From CAYVVT01 sp964454335 (GTDB lineage: Bacteria; Fidelibacterota; UBA8477; JABMPR01), in the NCBI GenBank assembly GCA_964454335.1, contig CAYVVT010000027.1, positions 1-18,011 of the forward strand: 18,011 nucleotides of DNA, given 5' to 3'. The translations under genes and the position numbers were made by a program. The notes under the pieces are model-generated. The model saw only the letters and a program-made list of their open reading frames with translations. It was not told the origin of the DNA and searched no databases. Of this stretch, positions 1 through 8,137 are shown piece by piece; positions within the stretch are counted from its first letter, which is position 1, and the number at the start of each line of letters is the position of its first letter.

Positions 1-780
1 GGCGTAGATCTCGGTCTTGACTAACAGGAGGCTGGCACCGTATGCAGCACCATAGATCACATTCTCATGGTATCCAGCAGCGACAGAGGCACAGACGGTC
101 CCATGATAATCCTGTTGTGGGTGATCACCTTCCTGGTTATGGGTGATACTGTCACCCTGTATGAAATCCCATTCCGCGACGATCCGTTCAGGCTGAAAGG
201 CCTGATGCTCGGTGAGGTATCCCGTATCCAGCATTAACAACCAGACATCGTTACCGCTGTAGCCCGAATCGTGGGCAGCTATGGCGTTGATCTGCTCCAG
301 CTGCTGGTAACTGCTGCCATAACCATTCAGATAGTACCCGGTCTCTTCCGCGCGGGAAATCTTCTTGATGGATTTCTTTGAGACCTTGTGGATGCGCTTC
401 ACCTTGCGGATATGATTGGTCCCTTCCATATCTTCCATGATATCCGGGGGAGCCAGAACCGAGATGCCATTGAACCAGCGACTGACCGTGCGCAGTTGCA
501 TCTCTTCCACCAGGGTGGCATCAATATAGTTCTGGGATACATCGAGATCGAAATAACTGGGTCCGTTGATATCACCCCGCAGGGCCCTGCGGGCCAGTGC
601 CCTTTCAGTCAGATGTTCAAACTGGTGTTCATCCGGGTTGAAAGAGATTGGGTCTGCGATCTCCTTGTCATCAAAAATGATCCAGTACAATGCTTTCTCA
701 TCGTCGTCGCCGGCGACTAGTGTCGAAGCCCCAAAAAGGATAATCAGAATAACGTAGGATATGACTTGTTTGCTTGTCAT
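1..780 (-). CDS. Secreted subtilisin-like (S8) serine protease, N-terminal part
   Basis: The gene starts at ATG 778-780 and runs off the left edge, leaving 260 visible residues. Residues 1-23 form a signal peptide: a short polar start, a hydrophobic stretch around VILIILF, and a cleavage-like LVAG. A pro-region-like segment follows. The peptidase S8 domain then begins with the catalytic Asp in LMLDTGY (D185) and the catalytic His in YHGTVCASVAAG (H226). The catalytic Ser lies beyond the window. Two of the three triad residues in correct order and spacing make the family call firm. The protein is probably exported and may be cell-surface or secreted, with the C-terminal architecture unknown. 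No Shine-Dalgarno sequence is visible before the start. The gene lies downstream of dsbD on the same strand but is separated by 106 bp, so it may have its own promoter. Confidence 0.9.
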   Translation of the reverse strand, partial: MTSKQVISYVILIILFGASTLVAGDDDEKALYWIIFDDKEIADPISFNPDEHQFEHLTERALARRALRGDINGPSYFDLDVSQNYIDATLVEEMQLRTVSRWFNGISVLAPPDIMEDMEGTNHIRKVKRIHKVSKKSIKKISRAEETGYYLNGYGSSYQQLEQINAIAAHDSGYSGNDVWLLMLDTGYLTEHQAFQPERIVAEWDFIQGDSITHNQEGDHPQQDYHGTVCASVAAGYHENVIYGAAYGASLLLVKTEIYA

Positions 781-802
781 GGTGGATCGTAAAAGTTCAG
801 TA

Positions 803-831
803 AAAATAGATCAGTATACTTGCGTGAACAA
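803..831 (-). promoter_or_regulatory. Possible promoter for the S8 protease gene
   Basis: Read on the minus strand, TTGTTC (826-831) and TATTTT (803-808) are separated by 17 bp. A second -10-like hexamer, TATACT, lies in the spacer at 813-818. Both matches to the sigma70 consensus are modest, so this is tentative. The rest of the 781-886 gap shows no strong hairpin that could terminate dsbD transcription. Confidence 0.25.
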
Positions 832-886
832 GGGGAAATAGCTGCCATGATCAATCATCCTGGGATGTCTGCCCGTATGCTCAAAG

Positions 887-2710
887 TTATTGAGACGTCC
901 CGGCTTTCAGTCTATCCAGGAAAGGATCCGCTTTCTCAAAACCGGTCAGGCGCAATTTTGGCAACTCTCGGCGGTCCTTGGTCATGAACAGATAGGTGGG
1001 CACCCCTTTGACCTTGAATCGTTGTTGGAGTATGCTTTCAAACTCACCATCAAATTGGGTCATGTCGATCTTGATCATGGTCATCTGGCGGGAATACTCT
1101 ACCACCCTGGGATCACTGAAGGTGAATTTATCCATTTCCTTGCAGGGAATACACCAGTCCGCATAGAAATCGATCATCACCGGCTTACCGGAGTCGAGCA
1201 TGGATTCCAGCGCAGCCTCATCCTCTGGGGTGAGCCAGTCGATCTTTTCGGCTGCCGCACTCTCATTAGGCAGTGCAAGCCAGGTTGCCGCAATGATCAT
1301 GACAATGGCAAGGATCTGCTTGACGGCCAGGAAACCCTTTGCATCATTGCCATTCTTGTCGATCACAATCAGAAAAACACCCGAACCAAGCAGGAAGATT
1401 GACAGGGCCAGACTTCCCCAGTCACCCAGCAGCGGCATGAGGAAGTATATCGCCATGGCAACGAGGATCAGTCCAAAAATGATCCTGACACCTACCATCC
1501 AGGCACCCGACCTGGGCAGTGAAGTGATCCTTGATGAGAACATGGCAAGGAACAGGTATGGCAGACCCAGGCCCATGGCCAGGGTAAAGAACATGAGGAA
1601 TCCCATGAGCACATTCTGTAGAGTGGCGACATAGGTCAACAGTCCAATGACAAAAGGACCCACACAAGGTGCAGCGATGATACCCAGTGTCAGGCCCATG
1701 AAAAGGGATCCGAAAATACCCGATTTGGCCTGCCCGGCAGCAGTCATCAAGCCACTGGGCAGACGGAACTCGTAAAGACCGAACATACTGAGTGACAGTC
1801 CCACCAGAATGATCGCTATCCCGATGAGCACGGCAGGGTGTGTAAGCAGGGCGCCGAATAGTCCGCCACCCAACGCAGCTACCACGCCAAGTACTGAATA
1901 TGTCACTGCAATCCCCAGGACATAGGCCAGAGCGTTCCAAAATGTCTTCGTCCTACCCACGTCCATGCCACCGAAGTAGCTGATGGTGATGGGGATCAGG
2001 GGATACACGCAGGGGGTAAGGTTCAGGGCCAGACCACCGAGGAAGATGAGGATGAAGGTGATGATCAATCCGCGCTCGGCAACCAGCGCTGCGACCTCGT
2101 CATCCTCCTCAACTTCGGTGACTTCTGTCTGCATGGATTCCTGCGGAGTGAAGACACCTGCGTTCGTAAGATTGATCGCGGTAGCGTTGTTCACAACCGG
2201 GACACTCAGGCTGAATTCGAGTTCCTGGGGGATCAGACAACGCTGATCGTCACAGGCTTGGTAATAAACACTGCCCTTTAGCTTCAGGTTCTCTGCAGCA
2301 TCTGACGGAACAGCTACCTCTGTGCGCAGGAGGAAGGAACCTCCATACACTGCAGCCTTTTCATCCACACCTGCTACCGACAGGAGTTCAGCTTCCGGGT
2401 AGATCCAATTCAGCTTGTCAGCATCGATGCCCTCGGCGGAAATGGAGGGTTCGATGGGAATGGTGAAGCTGGCTTCGTCATCCACCGGTGCATACACATG
2501 CCAGTGTTCAGCCATATCCACTGCCAGGGCTATTCCGAGAGTGCCACCGGGCACTACTCCATCCTGGGACAGCAGCGGGGTGACGCTGAGGACATCCTCA
2601 TCCCCTGTATTTGCAAACACCGGCACCGCCAGCAGCAAGCTCAGCAGTATGATGGTCAATTTCCAGAATTGTCTGTTCCCCATTGTCGATTTTCTCACTT
2701 TCTCGATCAT
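887..2710 (-). CDS. dsbD: Thiol:disulfide interchange protein DsbD (three-domain)
   Basis: A 607-residue membrane reductase that passes electrons from cytoplasmic thioredoxin across the inner membrane to periplasmic thiol partners. A signal peptide covers about residues 10-34. The periplasmic alpha domain (about 38-172) holds the cysteine pair C153/C158 in QACDDQRC. The eight-helix beta domain (about 214-480) has the paired cysteines C234 in LNLTPCVYP and C349 in IAAPCVGP. The C-terminal thioredoxin-like gamma domain has the active site ADWCIPCK (C520, C523) and the cis-Pro loop KGVPTY. All six redox cysteines of the DsbD cascade are present, and the length fits the family. The second ATG (2681-2683) would give a more usual signal-peptide start, so the true start may lie there. 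The gene follows the patatin gene by 14 bp and is probably co-transcribed with it. Confidence 0.93.
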   Translation of the reverse strand: MIEKVRKSTMGNRQFWKLTIILLSLLLAVPVFANTGDEDVLSVTPLLSQDGVVPGGTLGIALAVDMAEHWHVYAPVDDEASFTIPIEPSISAEGIDADKLNWIYPEAELLSVAGVDEKAAVYGGSFLLRTEVAVPSDAAENLKLKGSVYYQACDDQRCLIPQELEFSLSVPVVNNATAINLTNAGVFTPQESMQTEVTEVEEDDEVAALVAERGLIITFILIFLGGLALNLTPCVYPLIPITISYFGGMDVGRTKTFWNALAYVLGIAVTYSVLGVVAALGGGLFGALLTHPAVLIGIAIILVGLSLSMFGLYEFRLPSGLMTAAGQAKSGIFGSLFMGLTLGIIAAPCVGPFVIGLLTYVATLQNVLMGFLMFFTLAMGLGLPYLFLAMFSSRITSLPRSGAWMVGVRIIFGLILVAMAIYFLMPLLGDWGSLALSIFLLGSGVFLIVIDKNGNDAKGFLAVKQILAIVMIIAATWLALPNESAAAEKIDWLTPEDEAALESMLDSGKPVMIDFYADWCIPCKEMDKFTFSDPRVVEYSRQMTMIKIDMTQFDGEFESILQQRFKVKGVPTYLFMTKDRRELPKLRLTGFEKADPFLDRLKAGTSQ

Positions 2711-2724
2711 AGCTATTAGATGTT

Positions 2725-3636
2725 CTAATTGAACAGCCGGGCAATACGTTCCCGGAAAGGATGCTTCTTCAGTTTCCAGCCGTTGAGGATGGCCTCACGC
2801 GCAGCAATGAAGCTTTTCTCACCCGCCTGCATGAAATCCTCATATCTCCCGAACTGCGACCAGTGGCTGTCCCCGAATTCCGGTGTGATGACAAGATCAG
2901 CTTCCTGGGCCAGAAACTCACGGTACTTCACCGCTGTAATACCCTCACTCTGGGACATGATGGCAAGCGCATTATCCAGATTTACATCCTGGTGGATACT
3001 CCGGCCGACATCGACTGCCAATACATAGTCAGCCCCCATTTGTCTGGCAAGGCGTACCGGGATCAACTGTGTCACTCCGCCATCCACAAGGAGCCGATCG
3101 CCGATCTGGATCGGAGGGACAAAACCCGGGATGGCCATCGAAGCCAGTACGGCCTCGATGAGATCACCGCTGGTGAAGTGATGGTCCTCACCGGAGACGA
3201 GGTCCGAGGCAACAATACCCAGTGCACAACTACCGGAGTCCCAGACATCATGCTTCAGCACGTAGGCAATTACCTCTCGTACGCGATCAGCTTTCACCAG
3301 GCCGGGCTTCGATTGCGCCAGGTTGACCACGATACGGTCCTGCATCCTTGCTGCCGTCTGCTGCCAGAAGGAGGCACCACCACGATCATCTACCTTGATG
3401 AGGTTCAAGCCGAGACGTTCAAAGGGTTCACTGTCCATCAATTCCATCATCTTCGCTTCCACCAGCAATGCGGTTCCATACTGAACGTACAATGCCGCGA
3501 CCAGCGCGCCGATGCTGGTACCGCATACGAAATCCGGTTTAAGACCAATGTCTTCCAAACCCTGCAGGATGGGTATATGGGCGAAACCCCTGGCTCCACC
3601 GCCACCCAATGCCAAACCAAATCGAAGTGCTGCCAT
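2725..3636 (-). CDS. Patatin-like phospholipase family protein (RssA/YlbK-type)
   Basis: A 303-residue patatin-fold serine hydrolase, expected to act on lipid acyl esters. The order of motifs is diagnostic. A glycine-rich oxyanion loop, LALGGGGARGFAH, is at residues 8-20. The nucleophile elbow GTSIGA has catalytic Ser41. The conserved ASMAIPGFVPP is at 165-175, and the dyad Asp is D185 in LLVDGGVTQ. There is no signal peptide or outer-membrane barrel, so this is the short cytoplasmic or peripheral type and not a secreted PlpD-like protein. The physiological substrate cannot be read from the sequence. The gene begins 5 bp after the cyclophilin stop codon, which supports co-transcription, although no clear Shine-Dalgarno sequence precedes its ATG. 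Confidence 0.9.
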   Translation of the reverse strand: MAALRFGLALGGGGARGFAHIPILQGLEDIGLKPDFVCGTSIGALVAALYVQYGTALLVEAKMMELMDSEPFERLGLNLIKVDDRGGASFWQQTAARMQDRIVVNLAQSKPGLVKADRVREVIAYVLKHDVWDSGSCALGIVASDLVSGEDHHFTSGDLIEAVLASMAIPGFVPPIQIGDRLLVDGGVTQLIPVRLARQMGADYVLAVDVGRSIHQDVNLDNALAIMSQSEGITAVKYREFLAQEADLVITPEFGDSHWSQFGRYEDFMQAGEKSFIAAREAILNGWKLKKHPFRERIARLFN

Positions 3637-3641
3637 GGGTT

Positions 3642-4211
3642 TTACTTGTATTTTCGCGCCTTGTCCATATACATGGCCTCGATATATACGGATTTGAGAG
3701 GATTGTCGCGATCGTCTGTTTCCAGTCTCGCGACGGCATCGACCACGTCCATGCCTGCCACCACCTGACCGAATACCGTATAGCCTGCATCAAGCTGCGC
3801 CAGACGGTCCAGACAGATATAGAATTGACTGCTGCTGCTGGCTTTCTTCTCGTTGTTGTCACGGGCTGCACCCACGGCACCACGCAGGTGCGGAAGTCCG
3901 ATCTCCTCAGGAATGCGGTCCTCCCGCACACCGCCCATGCCATCATCCATGCGGTTCGGATTCAGGGTATTGGGATCGCCACCCTGCACGACAAATCCAG
4001 GAATGACCCGATGGAAATATGTACCGATAAGGGCCTGCTCGACGATGAGCGAATCAGCGAAATTGGCTGAATGCAATGGAGCCTGCTCTTCAAAAAGATC
4101 GATGACGATGGTACCCATGCTTGTTTCGATCACCGCGTGCTCTTCTCTCGAACAGCCACTGATGAGAATGGCCAGGATGAGGATGATTGTGATACTGAAG
4201 GTAGATTTCAT
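3642..4211 (-). CDS. Cyclophilin-type peptidyl-prolyl cis-trans isomerase, lipoprotein
   Basis: A 189-residue exported prolyl isomerase that would assist protein folding outside the cytoplasm. Residues 1-19 are a hydrophobic signal ending in the lipobox LISGC, which predicts lipidation at Cys20 and membrane anchoring. The cyclophilin domain follows (about 25-180). Its active-site segment FHRVIPGFVVQGGDP contains Arg68, Phe73 and Gln76. Further family motifs are GAVGAAR, SSSSQFYICL and the LDAGYTVFGQV strand, with Tyr144 where human CypA has His, as is common in bacterial members. Its start codon overlaps the stop codon of the upstream hydrolase gene (ATGA, 4208-4211), so translation is probably coupled. 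Confidence 0.93.
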   Translation of the reverse strand: MKSTFSITIILILAILISGCSREEHAVIETSMGTIVIDLFEEQAPLHSANFADSLIVEQALIGTYFHRVIPGFVVQGGDPNTLNPNRMDDGMGGVREDRIPEEIGLPHLRGAVGAARDNNEKKASSSSQFYICLDRLAQLDAGYTVFGQVVAGMDVVDAVARLETDDRDNPLKSVYIEAMYMDKARKYK

Positions 4212-5089
4212 GAAGCAGACTCCACTGTTAAAGTTTCAAGGGGATTCGCCTGTTGGGCGATACGTAGCTGGATCTCGCGATCCTGTTTGCTTTCCACTGC
4301 TGATCTGGCCACTGCAGGGCGATTATTCTGTTCACTGAGATGGGCCAGGGTCACGGACCTCAACCTGCCCAGCTTGTTCAGCAGATGGATGAATTCCGCA
4401 CTGTCATCATTCGAGAGGTGTCCATGGCGGCTGTCCACCCTGCGCTTGAGGTGTGGTGGATAGGGACCTTCCCAGAGCATCTCACGATCGTGATTTGCTT
4501 CCATGACCAGATGATCTACTTCACGCATCATGAGGAAATTATCCTCTGTAACAGCGCCAAGGTCTGTCAGGTAGCCTACACTTACACCTTTTGAACGGAG
4601 CAGGAATCCTGTGGGTGCTGCAGCATCATGTAGTGTCGGTACACTCTGTATCTCGATTGAACCCAGCTCGAAGATCTCACCCAGTTCAAAATAATTGATC
4701 ATCTCTGATCCAGCCAGTTGCTGACGGGTAGCGTTATGGGTTGCCGGATGGAAAAACAGGGGCACCTGGTATCTCGCTGCCAGAACGCGCAGTCCAAGGA
4801 TGTGATCGGTATGTTCATGGGTTACCAGGCAGGCATCAAGGTCCTGGGGATCCAGCCCCCGGCTCTGCATCCGCTTGTTGATCTGTCCACAGCTAAGACC
4901 GGCATCAACGAGGATCATGGTCTCGCCATTCTCAAAAACACAGGCGTTGCCGGCGCTGCCACTACCCAGTATGGTTTCGCGGATCAAAGGATACTCGATG
5001 CTGGATTGGAGGGTTGCAGGGGTCGATGGAAATGCAGTGTCTTCATACGATTCAGAGCGGGAATGTAGTTGCACGCTCACCCAGATCAA
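4208..5089 (-). CDS. MBL-fold metallo-hydrolase of the WalJ/YycJ family
   Basis: A metallo-beta-lactamase-fold hydrolase of the single-domain WalJ/YycJ type, whose members have been linked to DNA or cell-wall homeostasis; the exact substrate is unsettled. Numbered from the longest open frame, LGSGSAGN begins the fold near residue 41. The metal-binding THEHTDH supplies H91, H93, D95 and H96. H154 and D176 (YLTDLG) follow, with the family-typical RHGHLSN (H224) and LAHLSEQNN (H250) near the end. The start is uncertain. The longest frame opens with TTG at 5089, GTG codons occur at 5080 and 5074, and family similarity begins only near the in-frame TTG at 4987. That last start gives about 259 residues, close to the family length. 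It heads the four-gene minus-strand operon. Confidence 0.85.
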   Translation of the reverse strand: MIWVSVQLHSRSESYEDTAFPSTPATLQSSIEYPLIRETILGSGSAGNACVFENGETMILVDAGLSCGQINKRMQSRGLDPQDLDACLVTHEHTDHILGLRVLAARYQVPLFFHPATHNATRQQLAGSEMINYFELGEIFELGSIEIQSVPTLHDAAAPTGFLLRSKGVSVGYLTDLGAVTEDNFLMMREVDHLVMEANHDREMLWEGPYPPHLKRRVDSRHGHLSNDDSAEFIHLLNKLGRLRSVTLAHLSEQNNRPAVARSAVESKQDREIQLRIAQQANPLETLTVESAS

Positions 5090-5253
5090 CAGGAAACTGT
5101 GGTGGTTATAACTGCGTGACCGAGACGAAAGTCATTGTCTCACAAAAAGAACTCCTGTTATCCGATCCATGATGGTCCCGGGATTCTCAAAGCTGGATCA
5201 TGAATTCTGGATTCTTCCCGCTTCCTTCTTACATCATCCTGCTTTAAACTAGC
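5090..5253. promoter_or_regulatory. Divergent intergenic region with possible promoters both ways
   Basis: The 164 bp between the walJ-like gene (minus) and the GNAT-like gene (plus) must serve both transcription units. On the minus strand a TATAAC hexamer (5105-5110) sits within the small palindrome GTTATAAC and is a plausible -10. On the plus strand TAAACT (5245-5250) is a possible -10 lying only about 10 bp before the ATG. No convincing -35 partner was found for either, and no other gene is visible here. Confidence 0.3.
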
Positions 5254-5259
5254 GTGCTT

Positions 5260-5838
5260 ATGGCTCAACTGGAATTCTTTCAGGCACCCAGCGAAATCCC
5301 CGATCAATCCCAGACCAGAGTGATTGCAGGAACCCTGCATTACAGCGTTGAACTGGTGGAGGTTCTTTCTGCCGATGATGCAGAACGGATCATCCGCATC
5401 AGCCAGGACCTGGTGGACGAATATGGTGAGGGGACTGCCTTTACCAAAAAAACGGTGAGACGGTATTTTAACTATGCACAGACATTGCCTTTTGTGGGCA
5501 AGCTGAGGGGCGAGATCATCGGATTTCTGGTGGGTGTCCCTCTGGAGAACTTCACTGATGAGATCTGGGCAAAAAGTGATCCTACCCTGGGCCAGCATCT
5601 CACCGTCTATACCTATGCGTTCATTTTCATGCGGAAGTATCACAGGACAGGCTACGCCAAGATGCTCAAACGGGTTTATCTGAACTGGCTGCATAAACGT
5701 GGATTCGGATATGTTTCCGGTCATGTCCGCGAAGGCGTTTCACAAGGGTTTTCGCCAAACACGGTCGTACTCCAGAAATTCCCGAACTGGCACGATACTG
5801 GTAGAGTCTTTGAGTATTATCATCGGCCCCTGGCCTGA
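5260..5838 (+). CDS. GNAT-like N-acetyltransferase
   Basis: A 192-residue protein with the pattern of a GNAT acetyltransferase. A central strand GKLRGEIIGFLVGV (about residues 80-93) is followed by a second strand. Then comes the acetyl-CoA pyrophosphate loop RKYHRTGYA, which fits the (R/Q)xxGx(G/A) signature, and an amphipathic helix KMLKRVYLNWLHKRG. The acceptor substrate is unknown. An in-frame GTG six bases upstream (5254) is an alternative start; neither has a Shine-Dalgarno sequence. It is the first of three plus-strand genes, with 36 bp to the proline dehydrogenase, so a role in amino-acid or acyl metabolism is possible but unproven. A long minus-strand frame opposite it shows no family features. 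Confidence 0.7.
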   Translation: MAQLEFFQAPSEIPDQSQTRVIAGTLHYSVELVEVLSADDAERIIRISQDLVDEYGEGTAFTKKTVRRYFNYAQTLPFVGKLRGEIIGFLVGVPLENFTDEIWAKSDPTLGQHLTVYTYAFIFMRKYHRTGYAKMLKRVYLNWLHKRGFGYVSGHVREGVSQGFSPNTVVLQKFPNWHDTGRVFEYYHRPLA

Positions 5839-5863
5839 TGAAGGTTCCTGGCTGAAGTAGATC

Positions 5864-5870
5864 AAGGAGG
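5864..5870 (+). promoter_or_regulatory. Strong Shine-Dalgarno sequence fixing a TTG start
   Basis: AAGGAGG is a near-perfect anti-16S match located 4 bases before the TTG codon at 5875-5877. It supports TTG as the proline dehydrogenase start in preference to the ATG at 5902, which has no comparable site. Confidence 0.7.
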
Positions 5871-5874
5871 AAGC

Positions 5875-6777
5875 TTGCTCAATCATTTGCTCGTGGCTGC
5901 CATGCCCATTACCCCCCGGTTCATCGTACGCTCTTTCTCAAAAGCTTATATCGCAGGGGAGGATACCGATGCTGCTCTTGGAACCTGCAAGGATCTGCAG
6001 AGCGAAGGGTTTGTTACTACCCTTGATATCCTGGGTGAATCCGTAAGCTCAGAAGAACAGGCGAACCGGTCAGCAGATGGATACCGGCAGCTCATCGAAG
6101 CTGTGGTGGACGCTGACGTTGAGCGGAACATCAGTTTGAAACCTACTGCTCTGGGGCTGGCCGTATCCGAGGACCTGGCTTTCAGGAACATTGAATCCAT
6201 CGTTTCCCGTGCGGCCGATCACGGGATGTTCATCCGCATCGATATGGAGAACAGCCCTTACACGGATCAGACCCTGGCTTTTTACAAAACCCTGCAAACC
6301 CGCTACTCGAATGTGGGCACCGTCATACAGGCCTACCTGAAGCGGAGTATGGCAGATGTAGAGGAAATAGCAGGCAGGACCGGTAATCTCCGCATCTGCA
6401 AAGGCATCTACCGGGAATCACCACAGATAGCTTACCAGCAGCGCGATGAGATCAGTGACCATTTCCATAAGCTGGTTGAAACGATGCTGAAACAGCAGGC
6501 CTATGTAGGCATCGCCACACATGATGTCCCACTGATGAATCGTTGTCTCGAAAGTATCTCAGCACTGGGTATCGGACCTGAGCGCTATGAATTCCAAGCC
6601 CTGCTGGGCGTTCCCATACGCAAGGAATTGAACCAACTGCTTCAGGATGGCCACAAGGTGCGTATCTATGTACCCTTCGGTAAGGAATGGTATGCTTACG
6701 CCAGCCGTCGACTCAAAGAGAATCCCAATATTGCTGGGTACGTCATGAAGGATTTCTTCAAACGACAGGTCGGATAG
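5875..6777 (+). CDS. Proline dehydrogenase (monofunctional PRODH)
   Basis: A 300-residue FAD-dependent enzyme that oxidises L-proline to delta-1-pyrroline-5-carboxylate and feeds electrons to the quinone pool. It reads through the conserved beta/alpha-barrel motifs in order: ISLKPTALGL (K89), IRIDMENSPYTDQT (120-133), VIQAYLKRS, RICKGIYRE, GIATHD, and EFQALLGVP (239-247). The C-terminal VRIYVPFGKEWYAYASRRL contains paired Arg278/Arg279, matching the arginines that hold the proline carboxylate in the family. The length matches the short stand-alone form, not bifunctional PutA. No P5C dehydrogenase gene is visible nearby. The start is TTG, chosen because of the preceding AAGGAGG. Its TAG stop is directly followed by the GTG of the next gene, which suggests coupled translation. 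Confidence 0.9.
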   Translation: MLNHLLVAAMPITPRFIVRSFSKAYIAGEDTDAALGTCKDLQSEGFVTTLDILGESVSSEEQANRSADGYRQLIEAVVDADVERNISLKPTALGLAVSEDLAFRNIESIVSRAADHGMFIRIDMENSPYTDQTLAFYKTLQTRYSNVGTVIQAYLKRSMADVEEIAGRTGNLRICKGIYRESPQIAYQQRDEISDHFHKLVETMLKQQAYVGIATHDVPLMNRCLESISALGIGPERYEFQALLGVPIRKELNQLLQDGHKVRIYVPFGKEWYAYASRRLKENPNIAGYVMKDFFKRQVG

Positions 6778-7188
6778 GTGCAGGCCAGCTTCAGGGAAAG
6801 AGTACAATTCCTCCGGGACGCGGGTACCATCGCCGTGGTAGGCGCCTCACCAAAGCTCGTCAGGCCCAGCAACTACATCAGTCTCTATCTACTTGAGAAT
6901 GGATATCGTGTCATTCCGGTGAATCCGGGTCATGATGAGCTCTTCGGTGTAAAATGCTACCCGCGCCTCAGCGCGATCCCTGAAAGCGTGGATATTGTCA
7001 ACGTCTACCGCAGGCCTGACAAGGTTCTTCCCATCGTCCAGGACGCTGTCGCCCGCGGGGATATCCAACTCATCTGGATGCAGGACGGGGTGGTTAACGT
7101 CGAAGCGGAAAAGCAGGCCAATGCCGCAGGCATACCCATTGTCATGGATGACTGTATCTTCCGAGTGCATCGCGCGGAATTCCACTGA
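6778..7188 (+). CDS. CoA-binding domain protein (YccU-type)
   Basis: A 136-residue stand-alone CoA-binding Rossmann domain. The signature is IAVVGASPKLVRPSNYI (residues 18-34), where the glycine-rich loop and Arg-Pro-Ser contact the nucleotide. It is followed by YRVIPVNPG, LIWMQDGV (98-105) and the conserved GIPIVMDDC with Cys126 near the end. It resembles the CoA-binding domain of succinyl-CoA synthetase alpha chains but lacks the catalytic ligase half. The cellular role of these small proteins is poorly defined. The GTG start has zero gap to the proline dehydrogenase stop and no clear Shine-Dalgarno sequence, consistent with re-initiation. It ends 49 bp before the convergent nadK stop. Confidence 0.87.
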   Translation: MQASFRERVQFLRDAGTIAVVGASPKLVRPSNYISLYLLENGYRVIPVNPGHDELFGVKCYPRLSAIPESVDIVNVYRRPDKVLPIVQDAVARGDIQLIWMQDGVVNVEAEKQANAAGIPIVMDDCIFRVHRAEFH

Positions 7189-7237
7189 ACATACTGATCT
7201 GATTAGATCTCGATCGGGGCTGTTGGCGAAAACCGTA

Positions 7238-8104
7238 TCAGGCGAAGCGTCTGCCCCAATGCAGCTTCTTACGGAGTTTCTCATAGAAACTCGACTGGGG
7301 CAGGGCCACCAGCTGGATGCGGTAGGAACTGGATCGGATGCTGATGCGATCCGTTGCTGTCAGAGGATGTGAGCTCTTACCATCGATGTGCAGACTGGCC
7401 TGGCTTTCCGGATTGACCAGCTGGATGTGCACCTCCCGGTCATCCGGCAGGACAACCGGACGTACCGAAAGTGTATGTGCTGAGATCGGTGTGATCAGCA
7501 TGGCGTCCAAGCCCGGATCAACGATGGGACCACCCGATGAGAGAGCATAGGCCGTGGAACCCGTGGGGGTGGAAACGATCAATCCATCAGATTTGTATGT
7601 ATTCATGTATACATCGTTCACGTAGACCTGGGTCGTGAGCAGATTGAAGGTATCCGCGCGTTCCACCACGACATCGTTCAAAGCCCAGTAGGTTTCCTGA
7701 TCACCATCAATATGATGCAGTTTACAATTGAGCACCATGCGCTCTTCGACATGGTAATGACCTTTGAAAAGCTTATCCAATCCCTCCTGCCAGTCCCGTT
7801 CAAGACCCGTGAGGAATCCCAGTTTACCCAGATTGATCCCCAGAAGCGGCAAGGGTCGCTTCATCACCGCCTGTGCCGCTGAAAGCAGGGTTCCATCACC
7901 ACCGATGGACAGGATGAAATCGATATCATCATCCAGCTCTTCGGCACTGAACTGCTCCGTTTCAGTATCTCCCAGATCGAGGGTCTCAGCAAAGGAATCC
8001 AGGAGCAGGGCGACATGACCCGCATCCTTGATGTGACGAATGATCTCCTCAACATGCTGGTGCGTCTCCTCATTGGCCTGAAAACCCCAGATGGCGAATT
8101 TCAT
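7238..8104 (-). CDS. nadK: NAD kinase
   Basis: A 288-residue cytoplasmic kinase that phosphorylates NAD to NADP. The hallmark GGDGT is at residues 68-72, with catalytic Asp70. It is followed by LGINLGKLGFLT, the NAD-binding ALNDVVVERA (Asn143, Asp144), the long signature SDGLIVSTPTGSTAY (172-186), SSGGPIVDP, and ITPISAHTLSVRP. The family length is about 290, so the protein is complete. The ATG is preceded at 5 bases by a good ribosome binding site GAGGGG (8110-8115). It sits 33 bp after xseB and is probably the last gene of the xseA-xseB-nadK unit. No intrinsic terminator is evident in the 49-bp convergent gap. Confidence 0.96.
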   Translation of the reverse strand: MKFAIWGFQANEETHQHVEEIIRHIKDAGHVALLLDSFAETLDLGDTETEQFSAEELDDDIDFILSIGGDGTLLSAAQAVMKRPLPLLGINLGKLGFLTGLERDWQEGLDKLFKGHYHVEERMVLNCKLHHIDGDQETYWALNDVVVERADTFNLLTTQVYVNDVYMNTYKSDGLIVSTPTGSTAYALSSGGPIVDPGLDAMLITPISAHTLSVRPVVLPDDREVHIQLVNPESQASLHIDGKSSHPLTATDRISIRSSSYRIQLVALPQSSFYEKLRKKLHWGRRFA

Positions 8105-8137
8105 GTCTACCCCTCTTCGAGCAAAATCAGCGTTGAC

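Noticed and set aside
2761..3768. A 335-codon plus-strand frame opposite the patatin gene
   Set aside because: The minus strand carries the complete patatin motif set. The antisense frame is low-complexity in pattern and has no domain features.
5158..5724. A 188-codon minus-strand frame opposite the GNAT-like gene
   Set aside because: No family features are visible, whereas the plus frame has the acetyl-CoA loop and fits the spacing of the plus-strand gene group.
7189..7237. A bidirectional terminator in the convergent gap before nadK
   Set aside because: Only a 5-bp inverted repeat (GATCT/AGATC, 7196-7209) is present and there is no T-run on either strand. The GGGGC/GCCCC pair further on has a loop too long to count.
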